A DNA stretch of 64,000 nucleotides from JAEUJM01 sp041918615 (GTDB lineage: Bacteria; Actinomycetota; Acidimicrobiia; Acidimicrobiales; DATDAH01), in contig JAYRVH010000009.1 of the NCBI GenBank assembly GCA_041918615.1, forward strand, positions 78,535 to 142,534, in the 5' to 3' direction. Position 1 is the first letter of the stretch. Every line of letters starts with the position of its first letter. Under the pieces are notes generated by a model that was not told where the DNA came from, made no database searches, and worked only from the letters and a program-made list of their open reading frames with translations. Shown piece by piece: positions 34,738-42,285 of the stretch. A program made the position numbers and the translations under genes.

Positions 34738-35421
34738 ATGGCCGACGAACGTCCCATCCTGATCGCGCCGTCGGTGCTACCCGCCGACTTCGCCCGACTC
34801 GGCGACGAGTGCCGGGCCCTCGAGGCGGCCGGCGTCGACCGCATCCAGTTCGACGTGATGGACGGGCGCTTCGTCCCCAACCTGACCTTCGGCCCCGACG
34901 TGATCGCCTCGCTCCGCCCCCACGCCACGGTGCCGTTCGAGGCCCACCTGATGGTCGAGGAGCCCGACGCCCTGCTCGGCCGATACGTGGACGCGGGCTG
35001 CGAGCGGGTCATCGTGCACGCCGAGGCCTGCCGCCACCTGCACCGCACGTTGGGCGCCATCGCCGACCTCGGCGCCGCTGCGTCCGTGGCGGTCAACCCG
35101 GCGACGCCGGTGTCCGCGGTCGCCCACGTGCTCGACCTGGTGGACATGGTCCTGATCATGACCGTGAACCCCGGGTTCGGTGGCCAGTCCTACCTCGCCA
35201 CGATGGAGCCGAAGATCACCGAGGCCCGGACGTTGGTGGCCGAGCGCGGGTATGCCATCGACATCGAGGTCGACGGCGGGATCGGCCCCGGAACCATCGC
35301 GGGCGCCGCCGCCGCCGGGGCCAACGTGCTCGTCGCCGGCAGTGCGCTCTACCGCGATCCCGAGGGCCTCGCGCACGCGGTCGCCGATCTCCGCGCCCGA
35401 GCCCAGGATGCCCGCCGGTGA
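34738..35421 (+). CDS. rpe: Ribulose-phosphate 3-epimerase
   Basis: 227-residue TIM barrel interconverting ribulose-5-P and xylulose-5-P. Motifs: IAPSVLPADFARLG, FDVMDGRFVPNLTFGP, MTVNPGFGGQ and IEVDGGIGPGT, supplying the metal-binding His/Asp set (HLMVEEP also seen). Start ATG 34738; an in-frame upstream extension would run through tRNA-Lys. Its stop overlaps the next gene's GTG. Confidence 0.96.
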   Translation: MADERPILIAPSVLPADFARLGDECRALEAAGVDRIQFDVMDGRFVPNLTFGPDVIASLRPHATVPFEAHLMVEEPDALLGRYVDAGCERVIVHAEACRHLHRTLGAIADLGAAASVAVNPATPVSAVAHVLDLVDMVLIMTVNPGFGGQSYLATMEPKITEARTLVAERGYAIDIEVDGGIGPGTIAGAAAAGANVLVAGSALYRDPEGLAHAVADLRARAQDARR

Positions 35422-35924
35422 GTGTCCGCACGCGTCGCCGCGTCGCCGTCGCGGTCGCCCTCGTCGTCGTTGCCGGCACCGCGGCGACAGCCTGCAAGGA
35501 CGACAACGACCGTCGCGCCGGAGCCGACAAGCAGCGGTTCTGCGCCAAGGTCGCCGAGTTCAACGAGGGCACCCAGGCGTTCGACCTCAACCTGGCCGAC
35601 GGCCCCGAAGTCGACCGGATCGCGAGGCTCCTCGACGAGATCGCCGAGTCGGCGCCCGAGGAGATCCGAGACGACGTCGCCCGTCGCTTCGCCTATGTCG
35701 ACGACGTCATCGCCGCCTCACGCGGCGACGAGGCAGCGGCAGGGCGCCTGGGCGAGGTCGAGCCGACCGACGAGGAGCAGCAGCGCATCGACGCGTACGC
35801 ACAGCGAGCATGCGGGATCGCTCTGGACACGGGCGGATCGACCACTCCTGGCACCTCGATCCCGGGTGCGACCATTCCGACGGCTCCGGGCGCCGGGGCA
35901 CCGACCACCGTGGCGCTGGCCTAG
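35418..35924 (+). CDS. Predicted lipoprotein, unknown function
   Basis: 168 residues from a GTG overlapping the rpe stop (GTGA). Basic N-terminus (VRTRRR), hydrophobic core and a lipobox-like AATAC, so lipidation near Cys24 is likely. The middle is helical and charged with two cysteines (RFCAKV, RACGIA); the C-terminus is a Thr/Pro/Gly-rich tail. Resembles small actinobacterial lipoproteins of unknown role. No family recognised. Confidence 0.6.
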   Translation: MSVRTRRRVAVAVALVVVAGTAATACKDDNDRRAGADKQRFCAKVAEFNEGTQAFDLNLADGPEVDRIARLLDEIAESAPEEIRDDVARRFAYVDDVIAASRGDEAAAGRLGEVEPTDEEQQRIDAYAQRACGIALDTGGSTTPGTSIPGATIPTAPGAGAPTTVALA

Positions 35925-35931
35925 CGGCGGG

Positions 35932-36525
35932 CTACTTGACCATCTCGCGGCGGTTGACCGTGACATGGTCGACGATGCCGTACTCGCGTGCCTGCTCGGC
36001 GGTGAACCAGCGGTCGCGATCGGAATCGGCGGTGATCTGCTCGACGGTCTGGCCCGTGTGGAACGCGATGCGCTCGGCCATCAGCGACTTGGTGTAGATC
36101 ATCTGCTCGGCCTGGATGGCGATGTCGGAGGCCTGGCCCTGAATGCCCCCGGAGGGCTGGTGCATGAGCACTCGGGCGTGCGGCAGGGCATAGCGCTTGC
36201 CCGCTGCGCCCGCACAGAGGAGGAACTGGCCCATCGACGCACCGAGGCCCATGCAGATCGTGCCGACGTCGGGCGAGATGAACTGCATGGTGTCGTAGAT
36301 GGCCATGCCCGCCGTCACCGAGCCGCCCGGGGAGTTGATGTAGAGCCAGATGTCCTTCTCGGGGTCCTGGCCCTCGAGGTAGAGCAGCTGCGCGGTGACC
36401 AGGTTGGCGATCTGGTCGTTGACCTCCGTGCCCAGGAAGACGATCCGCTCCTTGAGGAGTCGGTTGTAGATCTCGCTCGACTGGTCCATGCCAGCCATCT
36501 GGTCGACGGTCACTGAGTGCTCCAT
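35932..36525 (-). CDS. clpP1: ATP-dependent Clp protease proteolytic subunit (ClpP1-type, solitary)
   Basis: 197 residues from the ATG at 36525, chosen because TATCCT stands 7 nt upstream; an in-frame GTG at 36546 would add seven residues. Catalytic Ser97 in GLGASMGQF, His122 in LMHQPSGG, Asp in SDRDRWFTAEQA. Differs from the tig-linked ClpP (GQAASAAA), matching the two-subunit ClpP1P2 system of Actinobacteria, but the genes are split rather than adjacent. The upstream region carries a 66-bp tandem repeat. Confidence 0.92.
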   Translation of the reverse strand: MEHSVTVDQMAGMDQSSEIYNRLLKERIVFLGTEVNDQIANLVTAQLLYLEGQDPEKDIWLYINSPGGSVTAGMAIYDTMQFISPDVGTICMGLGASMGQFLLCAGAAGKRYALPHARVLMHQPSGGIQGQASDIAIQAEQMIYTKSLMAERIAFHTGQTVEQITADSDRDRWFTAEQAREYGIVDHVTVNRREMVK

Positions 36526-36532
36526 GGCCGTG

Positions 36533-36538
36533 AGGATA
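36533..36538 (-). promoter_or_regulatory. Putative -10 element of clpP1 (leaderless)
   Basis: TATCCT on the minus strand, 7 nt before the ATG at 36525. If correct, the upstream GTG is not used. Confidence 0.35.
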
Positions 36539-36555
36539 TCGGACACCTATTCGTT

Positions 36556-36743
36556 CGCTCTTCGCTGGCGCTCATCGCACCGTCATGGCTCGCTCGTCCC
36601 TCCCTCGCCGCGCCCGCCTCCCGCTCTTCGCTGGCGCTCATCGCACCGTCATGGCTCGCTCGTCCCTCCCTCGCCGCGCCCGCCTCCCGCTCTTCGCTGG
36701 CGCTCATCGCACCGTCATGGCTCGCTCGTCCCTCCCTCGCCAC
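36556..36743. repeat. 66-bp tandem repeat, 2.8 copies (family R1)
   Basis: Copies at 36556-36621 and 36622-36687 are identical or nearly so; the third (36688-36743) breaks off. The unit carries CGCTCTTCGCTGGCGCTCAT and, on the minus strand, an ATGAGCGCC. It fills most of the 259-base gap between clpP1 and tRNA-Leu. A related copy lies at smpB (43764-43845). Not CRISPR: no spacers. Confidence 0.9.
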
Positions 36744-36784
36744 GCGGAGACCCGGCCGAGTGGGTGTGTAACGTCGAAGGCCCC

Positions 36785-36868
36785 GCGGGTGTGGCGGAAT
36801 TGGCAGACGCGCCGGGTTTAGGTCCCGGTGGGCTTCGGCCCTTGGAGGTTCGAGTCCTCTCGCCCGCA
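36785..36868 (+). tRNA. tRNA-Leu (anticodon TAG)
   Basis: Class II tRNA: acceptor GCGGGTG/CGCCCGC, anticodon arm CCGGG-TTTAGGT-CCCGG, long variable arm GGGC-TTCG-GCCC, T-loop TTCGAGT. CCA is not encoded; the next ATG begins 2 nt after the discriminator base. Confidence 0.95.
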
Positions 36869-36869
36869 C

Positions 36870-38270
36870 ATGAGAATCACACGGCGCTCGATGCTGAAGG
36901 GTTCGGCCCTCTTGGTCCTCTACGCCGCCGTGCCGGGCTGCGGTGACGACCCCGACCCGGGGAGCGCGGTGGCCGCCCCCGGGGCCTCCGGCGTCCCCGA
37001 CCCGGAAGGCTGGACCGTCACCCGATGGCGGGCCGACCCGTTCGCGCTCGGTTCGTACTCGTACCTCGCCGTGGGCGCCACGCCCGCCGACCGCGAGGCG
37101 CTCGGCGCTCCGGTCGGCGACCGGCTCTTCTTCGCCGGCGAGGCGACCTCGGTCGACTACCCGTCCACCGTTCACGGGGCGCTCCTCTCGGGCCGGGCCG
37201 CGGCGAATGGCGTCGATGCCGTGGCCGAACCGGGCGCGACGGTTCTCGTCATCGGCGCGGGCATGGCCGGGCTGGGGGCGGCCGCGGCGCTCGGCGACCT
37301 CGGCTACGAGGTCACGGTCCTCGAGGGGCGCGACCGTCTCGGCGGGCGCACCTGGACCGACAACTCGCTGGGCACGCCCCTCGATCTCGGTGCCTCATGG
37401 ATCCACGGGGTGGACGACAACCCGGTCTCCGCGCTCGTGGCGGACCTCGGGATCGAGACCGTCGGGCCCACCGACTTCGACAACGAGCCCGAATACGGCC
37501 CCGACGGCGACGAACTGGCCGCAGCCGACGCCGCGGAGGCCGCGTTCGATGCCGTGTTCGAGGCTGCTGCGATCGAGGCCGAGCAACGCGAGGCGGACGC
37601 CCCCCTCGGCGACGCGCTCGCGGCGGCAACGGCCGACCTCGAGCTCGACGAGCCCGTCGAGCTCGCGCTCCGGCACTACGTGAACACCGCGGTCGAGCAC
37701 GAGTACGCCGCCTCGGTCGACGACCTCTCCCTCTACTGGTGGGACGAGGGTGACGGGTTCGGCGGGGGCGACTTCGTGTTCCCCGACGGCTACCGACAGG
37801 TGGTCGAGGGCCTCGCCGATGGACTGGCCATCGAACTCGAGCAGGTGGTCCGACGAGTGACCGTCACCGACGGCGGCGCCACCGTGGCAACCGATGACCG
37901 GTCCTTCGACGCCGACCACGTCGTCGTGACGCTGCCCCTGGGCGTGTTGAAGACGGGGGCCGTGGTCTTCGACCCGCCGCTCCCCGATCGCAAGGCCGAC
38001 GCCGTCGACCGGATCGGCATGGGCCTCCTCGACAAGACCTACCTGCGGTTCAGCGACGTGTTCTGGGACGCCGACGCGGACCTCATCGGCTGGGCCTCGC
38101 CCGACAGCGACGGCCGATGGGCCGAGTGGGTCAACATGGCCAAGGTCACCGGCGAGCCGATCCTGCTCGGGTTCAACGCCGCGAACTATGCCGAGACGAT
38201 CGAGGCCTGGGACGACGAGGACATCGTGGCCGACGCGATGGACGTGCTCCGAACGATCTACGGCACGTGA
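36870..38270 (+). CDS. Flavin amine oxidase, apparently circularly permuted, Tat lipoprotein
   Basis: 466 residues. Twin-arginine signal (TRRSMLKG) with a lipobox ending in Cys24, so probably exported folded and anchored. Residues 48-114 (TVTRWRADPFALGSYSY, RLFFAGEATSVDYPSTVHGA) are the motif that closes ordinary amine oxidases at their C-terminus and contacts FAD. Only then comes the Rossmann motif (TVLVIGAGMAGLGAA, EGRDRLGGRTW; 124-161) that normally opens the family. The protein ends DVLRTIYGT, exactly where the closing motif would normally follow. Substrate unknown. The ATG is 1 nt downstream of the tRNA-Leu body; an earlier in-frame start at 36828 would be inside the tRNA. Confidence 0.85.
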   Translation: MRITRRSMLKGSALLVLYAAVPGCGDDPDPGSAVAAPGASGVPDPEGWTVTRWRADPFALGSYSYLAVGATPADREALGAPVGDRLFFAGEATSVDYPSTVHGALLSGRAAANGVDAVAEPGATVLVIGAGMAGLGAAAALGDLGYEVTVLEGRDRLGGRTWTDNSLGTPLDLGASWIHGVDDNPVSALVADLGIETVGPTDFDNEPEYGPDGDELAAADAAEAAFDAVFEAAAIEAEQREADAPLGDALAAATADLELDEPVELALRHYVNTAVEHEYAASVDDLSLYWWDEGDGFGGGDFVFPDGYRQVVEGLADGLAIELEQVVRRVTVTDGGATVATDDRSFDADHVVVTLPLGVLKTGAVVFDPPLPDRKADAVDRIGMGLLDKTYLRFSDVFWDADADLIGWASPDSDGRWAEWVNMAKVTGEPILLGFNAANYAETIEAWDDEDIVADAMDVLRTIYGT

Positions 38271-39265
38271 ACATCCACGACCTGCCCACGCCGTCACTGC
38301 TCGTGGATTCCCGCTCGTTCGAGCACAACGTGGCCGTGATGGCCGCCGCCCGTCCGGGGCCGTCGCTGCGGCCCCACGTGAAGGCCTTCAAGTCGACGGC
38401 ACTCGCCGCCCTCCTCGCGGACGCAGGGCACCGCAGCTTCTGCTGCGCGACGATCCGGGAGATGGAAGGAATGGCCGCCGCCGGCCTCGGCGACGACCTG
38501 TTGTTGGCCAACGAGGTCGTCGATGCGCGCCGACTGGGTGTGCTGGTATCGGCCGGAACCGCACGGGTGACCGTCGCCGTCGACAGCGAGGCGACGATCG
38601 CGGCGGCCGCCGATGGCGGTGTGGGCGAGGTGCTCATCGATGTGAACAACGGGTTTCGCTGCGGCTGCGAGCCCGACGACGCCGGCCGCCTCGCAGACCT
38701 CGCCCGGTCGCAGGGGCTCGACGTCCGGGGGGTGATGGGCTACGAGGGCCACGTGTCACTCAATCCCGACCGGGCCACGCGGATCGCTCTTCTCGAGCCG
38801 GCCATGGCCCGCCTGGCCCGCGCCCATGGCGATGTGGGTGGCGAGGTGGTCTCGGGGGCCGGCACGGGCACCTACGACATCAACACGCTCGTCACCGAGG
38901 TGCAGGCGGGGTCGTACACCCTCATGGACACCGCGTACGCCGAGCTCGGCCTGCCGTTCCGCCAGGCCGTCTTCCTCTGGGCGACGATCATCTCGGTGAG
39001 TGCCAAGGTGGCCATCTGCGACGCGGGCCTCAAGTCACACGGCATGGACCACGGCGATCCCCAGATCGACGGGGCTGACGTCCTCTACTGCTCCGACGAG
39101 CACGTCGTCTTCGTCCCGCGACGGGGCCAGGTGTGGCGGGTCGGCGATCGGGTGCGACTGCGCCCGGCCCATGTCGACCCCACCATCGCCCTCCACGAAC
39201 GGATGTACCTCGTCGACGACGAAGCGGTCATCGAGGAATGGCCCGTTGACCTCCGCGGCTGGTGA
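38267..39265 (+). CDS. D-threonine aldolase / D-serine dehydratase-like PLP enzyme
   Basis: 332 residues, alanine-racemase-type barrel plus the D-serine-dehydratase-like C-terminal domain. PLP lysine is likely Lys39 in RPHVKAFKS; GAGTGTYDIN binds phosphate; the C-terminal SHGMDHGDP and YCSDEHVVF hold the likely metal ligands. The GTG overlaps the amine oxidase stop (GTGA). The family cleaves or dehydrates D-beta-hydroxy amino acids. No signal peptide, so it acts in the cytoplasm while its partner is exported. Confidence 0.85.
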   Translation: MNIHDLPTPSLLVDSRSFEHNVAVMAAARPGPSLRPHVKAFKSTALAALLADAGHRSFCCATIREMEGMAAAGLGDDLLLANEVVDARRLGVLVSAGTARVTVAVDSEATIAAAADGGVGEVLIDVNNGFRCGCEPDDAGRLADLARSQGLDVRGVMGYEGHVSLNPDRATRIALLEPAMARLARAHGDVGGEVVSGAGTGTYDINTLVTEVQAGSYTLMDTAYAELGLPFRQAVFLWATIISVSAKVAICDAGLKSHGMDHGDPQIDGADVLYCSDEHVVFVPRRGQVWRVGDRVRLRPAHVDPTIALHERMYLVDDEAVIEEWPVDLRGW

Positions 39266-39294
39266 GGCGCCTCGAATCCCCGTCGGTGCCGCCT

Positions 39295-39873
39295 TCAGGA
39301 CATCGCGGCGCGCAGCGCGCGAAAGCTGCGCCCGCGGTGCGAGAGGGCGTGCTTCTCGTCGGGCGTCATCTCGGCGAACGTGCGGCCGTCACCCTCGGCA
39401 GGTTCGAAGAGCGGGTCGTAGCCGAAGCCGCCACGCCCGCGCGGGACGATCGCGATCGTGCCCTCCACCACCCCTTCGGCCGCCACCTCGTGGCCGTCGG
39501 CGAAGCGGGCGAGCGCCACGGTGCGGAAGCGGGCGGTGCGCTCCGAGGGATCGGGATGGTCGGACAGCGCAGCCAGCAGCGCGGCGACGTTGTCGGCGTA
39601 GGTGGCGCCGTCGCCCGCGAATCGGGCGGAGCGCACACCGGGAGCGCCATCGAGGGCATCGACCTCGAGACCCGTGTCGTCGGCCACCGCGGCCTCACCG
39701 GTGGCGTCGACGATGGCCACGGCCTTCAGCCGGGCGTTGTCCTCCAGCGTGTCACCGTCCTCGACGACGTCGGCAACGGTCTCGGGACGAGGAACGAGCT
39801 CGACGCCGTCGCCGAGGATGGCCGCGATCTCGACCACCTTGTCGGGATTGGCCGTGGCCAGGACCAGCCTCAC
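39295..39873 (-). CDS. rdgB: XTP/dITP diphosphatase (RdgB/HAM1)
   Basis: 192 residues. VRLVLATANPDKVVEI, DDTGLEVDALDGAPGVRSARFAG, GFGYDPLFEP and SHRGRSFRAL are the family signatures. Removes non-canonical purine triphosphates. GTG start overlaps the rph stop, as in the conserved rph-rdgB pair. Confidence 0.96.
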   Translation of the reverse strand: MRLVLATANPDKVVEIAAILGDGVELVPRPETVADVVEDGDTLEDNARLKAVAIVDATGEAAVADDTGLEVDALDGAPGVRSARFAGDGATYADNVAALLAALSDHPDPSERTARFRTVALARFADGHEVAAEGVVEGTIAIVPRGRGGFGYDPLFEPAEGDGRTFAEMTPDEKHALSHRGRSFRALRAAMS

Positions 39874-40628
39874 GGGCGCTTCGGCGGCGGGTCGGCCAGT
39901 GCAACGGCCTGGAGGGCCGTGATCTCGTTGATCCCCGATTCCGCCAGGGCCACCAGTTCGTCGAGCTCGCCCCTGCTGAACGGCAGGCCCTCGGCAGTTC
40001 CCTGCACCTCGATGAAGCGCCCCGAGGACGTCATCACCACGTTCATGTCGACCTCGGCCCGGGAGTCCTCGACGTAGGGGAGGTCGAGCATGGGGACACC
40101 GTCGATGATGCCGACCGAGATGGCGGCACAGGCCTCGGTGAGCGGATGGCCGGCGATGGCACCGCGCTGCACGAGGCGGGTGAACGCGTCGTGCAGCGCG
40201 ACGTAACCACCGCAGATCGACGCGGTTCGAGTGCCACCGTCGGCCTGGAGCACGTCGCAGTCGACGATCACCTGGCGCTCCCCGAGCATGGCCATGTCGC
40301 AGACTGAACGGAGCGAGCGCCCGATGAGGCGCTGGATCTCCTGGGTGCGTCCCGACGGACGACCCTCCTTGACCTCGCGTCGGACCCGGTCGTCGGTCGA
40401 GCCGGGGAGCATCGAGTACTCGGCGGTGACCCAGCCTTCGCCCTTCCCCCGCATCCAGCGCGGAACGCTCTCGTCGATCGATGCCGTGCACAGCACCTTG
40501 GTGCGGCCGAAGCTCACGAGCACCGAGCCGGGGGCGAACTCCGTGAAGTCGCGTTGGAAGCCGATCGGCCTGAGCTCGTGGGGCTGGCGGCCGTCGGCCC
40601 GCGGGGCGGGGCCCGATGTTGCAGTCAC
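39870..40628 (-). CDS. rph: Ribonuclease PH
   Basis: 252 residues, 3'-5' phosphorolytic trimming of tRNA precursors. Motifs: RADGRQPHELRPI, SVLVSFGRTKVLCTAS, GRTQEIQRLIGRSLR, DCDVLQADGGTRTAS and MTSSGRFIEVQGTAEG. GTG start coupled (GTGA) to the MBL gene. Confidence 0.97.
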   Translation of the reverse strand: MTATSGPAPRADGRQPHELRPIGFQRDFTEFAPGSVLVSFGRTKVLCTASIDESVPRWMRGKGEGWVTAEYSMLPGSTDDRVRREVKEGRPSGRTQEIQRLIGRSLRSVCDMAMLGERQVIVDCDVLQADGGTRTASICGGYVALHDAFTRLVQRGAIAGHPLTEACAAISVGIIDGVPMLDLPYVEDSRAEVDMNVVMTSSGRFIEVQGTAEGLPFSRGELDELVALAESGINEITALQAVALADPPPKRP

Positions 40629-41377
40629 AGGTGGTACCTCTCGTTGATGGTGGCGATCTCCACGGGGCGGCCGAAGGATTCGGCGGCCGATGCCCGCTGG
40701 GCCTCGGCGTCGCCCCCTGGCCAGTGGTGGGTGATGAGCAGCCGTCCGACACCGGCGGCGGCGGCCATCGCTCCCGCCTCCCTGGCGCTCACGTGCGGGG
40801 CGAGGCCCTCTTCGTCGGTGGTGAGGGTGGCCTCGCAGACGAAGAGGTCGATACCGCCCCCGAACGACGCCACCGACCACCCGGGACCGGTGTCGGCCGA
40901 GTAGGCCAGCGACGTGCCGGCCCCCGGGTCGTCGACCCGGACGGCAAGGGTCTCGACGGGGTGATCGGTGCGCGAGAACGACAGGTGCAGGCCACCGATG
41001 TCGACCTCGGACCCGTCGCTGACGAGGTGCCAGTCGAACGTGGGCGCCAGGCCGCCGTGCGTTGCCGACTCGGCCATCGACTGCGTCTCGGCAGTGCCGT
41101 AGACGGGCACGTGGGCACGGTGCCGCACATACCTGAAGACGTTGCGAAGCACCGGCAGCTCGGTCCAGTGGTCGGGATGGCAGTGGCTGATGACCACGGC
41201 GTCGATGTCGTCGAAGCCGATGTGGCGTTGGAGGTTGGCCAGCGTGCCCGGTCCGGTGTCGATCCAGATCGTGGTCCCGGCACCTTGGACGAGGTAGCCG
41301 CTGCACGCGCCACCAGCCGCCGCATACGTGCCCGAACAGCCGAGCACCGTCAGTGCCAACGGCACGTCCGGGCTCAT
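40625..41377 (-). CDS. MBL-fold hydrolase (Rv1339-like)
   Basis: 250 residues. Metal motif HCHPDHWTE near residue 64, second-sphere His in FSRTDHPVETL, Asp in SADTGPG and terminal ITHHWPGGD. In Mycobacterium the gene between murI and rph is Rv1339, reported as an atypical cyclic-nucleotide phosphodiesterase; the same neighbourhood here supports orthology but not the activity. ATG overlaps the murI stop. RNase Z-like relatives are the alternative. Confidence 0.82.
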   Translation of the reverse strand: MSPDVPLALTVLGCSGTYAAAGGACSGYLVQGAGTTIWIDTGPGTLANLQRHIGFDDIDAVVISHCHPDHWTELPVLRNVFRYVRHRAHVPVYGTAETQSMAESATHGGLAPTFDWHLVSDGSEVDIGGLHLSFSRTDHPVETLAVRVDDPGAGTSLAYSADTGPGWSVASFGGGIDLFVCEATLTTDEEGLAPHVSAREAGAMAAAAGVGRLLITHHWPGGDAEAQRASAAESFGRPVEIATINERYHL

Positions 41378-42192
41378 GTCCCCGACCAGCCTTCGGCCGC
41401 ATCGAGCTCGGGGCCGAGCAATCGGCGGCCGAGCGTCACGAAATGGGAGACGTCGCCCGACGAGATCCACCGGTGCCGACCCTGCCCCGTTCGGCTCGTG
41501 CGCTCGATGAGCGAGGCTCGCACCTCGAAGGCGGTCTCGTCGGCGGAGGAGACGAGGACCACATCGCGACCCATCACGTCGCCGATCGTACGGGCGAGGA
41601 AGGGATAGTGCGTACAGCCGAGCAGCAGCGTGTCGACCCCGGCCTCACGGACCGGTGCCAGGAGCCGCTCGGCGAGGATGTGCACCTGGTCGCTGTCGGT
41701 CTCCCCCCGCTCGACGAACTCGACGAACCCGGGGCACGCCGCGCACGTGAGCCGCACCTCGCCCGCGCCCCGCTCGGCGCAGGCGGTCGCGACCGCCCGC
41801 TGGTAGGCACCCGAGCCGATCGTGCCGACCGTGCCGATCACCCCGACCCGACCGTTCCGGGTCGCCTCGACCAGTGCTCTCGCCCCCGGCTCGATCACGC
41901 CGAGCACAGGCACGTCGAATCGGTCCTGGAGCTCGTCGAGCGCCGCCGCCGACGCGGTGTTGCAGGCCACGACGACGAGCCCGACGCCGTGACCGTCGAT
42001 CAGCAGACGGGTGATCTGATGGGCGAAGCGCCGTACCTCGTCCTGGGGACGCGGTCCGTACGGGTAGCGCCCCGTGTCGCCGACGTAGACCAGGTCCTCG
42101 GCCGGCAGCAGGTCGATGAGCGCACGAGCCACGGTCAGCCCACCGAATCCGCTGTCGAACATCCCGATTGGCCGGTCCCGTCCCTCGGGCAT
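41374..42192 (-). CDS. murI: Glutamate racemase
   Basis: 272 residues, makes D-glutamate for peptidoglycan. IGMFDSGFGGLTV start, catalytic cysteines in VVACNTASA and LGCTHYPFL. ATG 42192 chosen (TAGCGT 7 nt upstream; conserved region starts nearby). An extension to 42228 is possible but lacks signals. Confidence 0.96.
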   Translation of the reverse strand: MPEGRDRPIGMFDSGFGGLTVARALIDLLPAEDLVYVGDTGRYPYGPRPQDEVRRFAHQITRLLIDGHGVGLVVVACNTASAAALDELQDRFDVPVLGVIEPGARALVEATRNGRVGVIGTVGTIGSGAYQRAVATACAERGAGEVRLTCAACPGFVEFVERGETDSDQVHILAERLLAPVREAGVDTLLLGCTHYPFLARTIGDVMGRDVVLVSSADETAFEVRASLIERTSRTGQGRHRWISSGDVSHFVTLGRRLLGPELDAAEGWSGT

Positions 42193-42199
42193 CCCGACG

Positions 42200-42205
42200 A
42201 CGCTA
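42200..42205 (-). promoter_or_regulatory. Putative -10 element of murI (leaderless)
   Basis: TAGCGT on the minus strand 7 nt before the murI ATG, in the 93-base gap after cysM. It would drive murI-MBL-rph-rdgB. Confidence 0.35.
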
Positions 42206-42285
42206 ACCCGTCGCCACCGCCTCCCCACGAGTCCGATCGTGGCGCTGACCCGCTGGGTCGGGCAGGGGGTTCAAGCAGGGGGGTT

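Noticed and set aside
36556..36743. CRISPR array
   Set aside because: Units are uniform end to end with no variable spacers, and no cas genes are present. The same applies to 63861-64000.
36828..36869. Earlier start for the amine oxidase inside tRNA-Leu
   Set aside because: Those 14 codons are the tRNA variable and T arms; the Tat signal begins properly at 36870.
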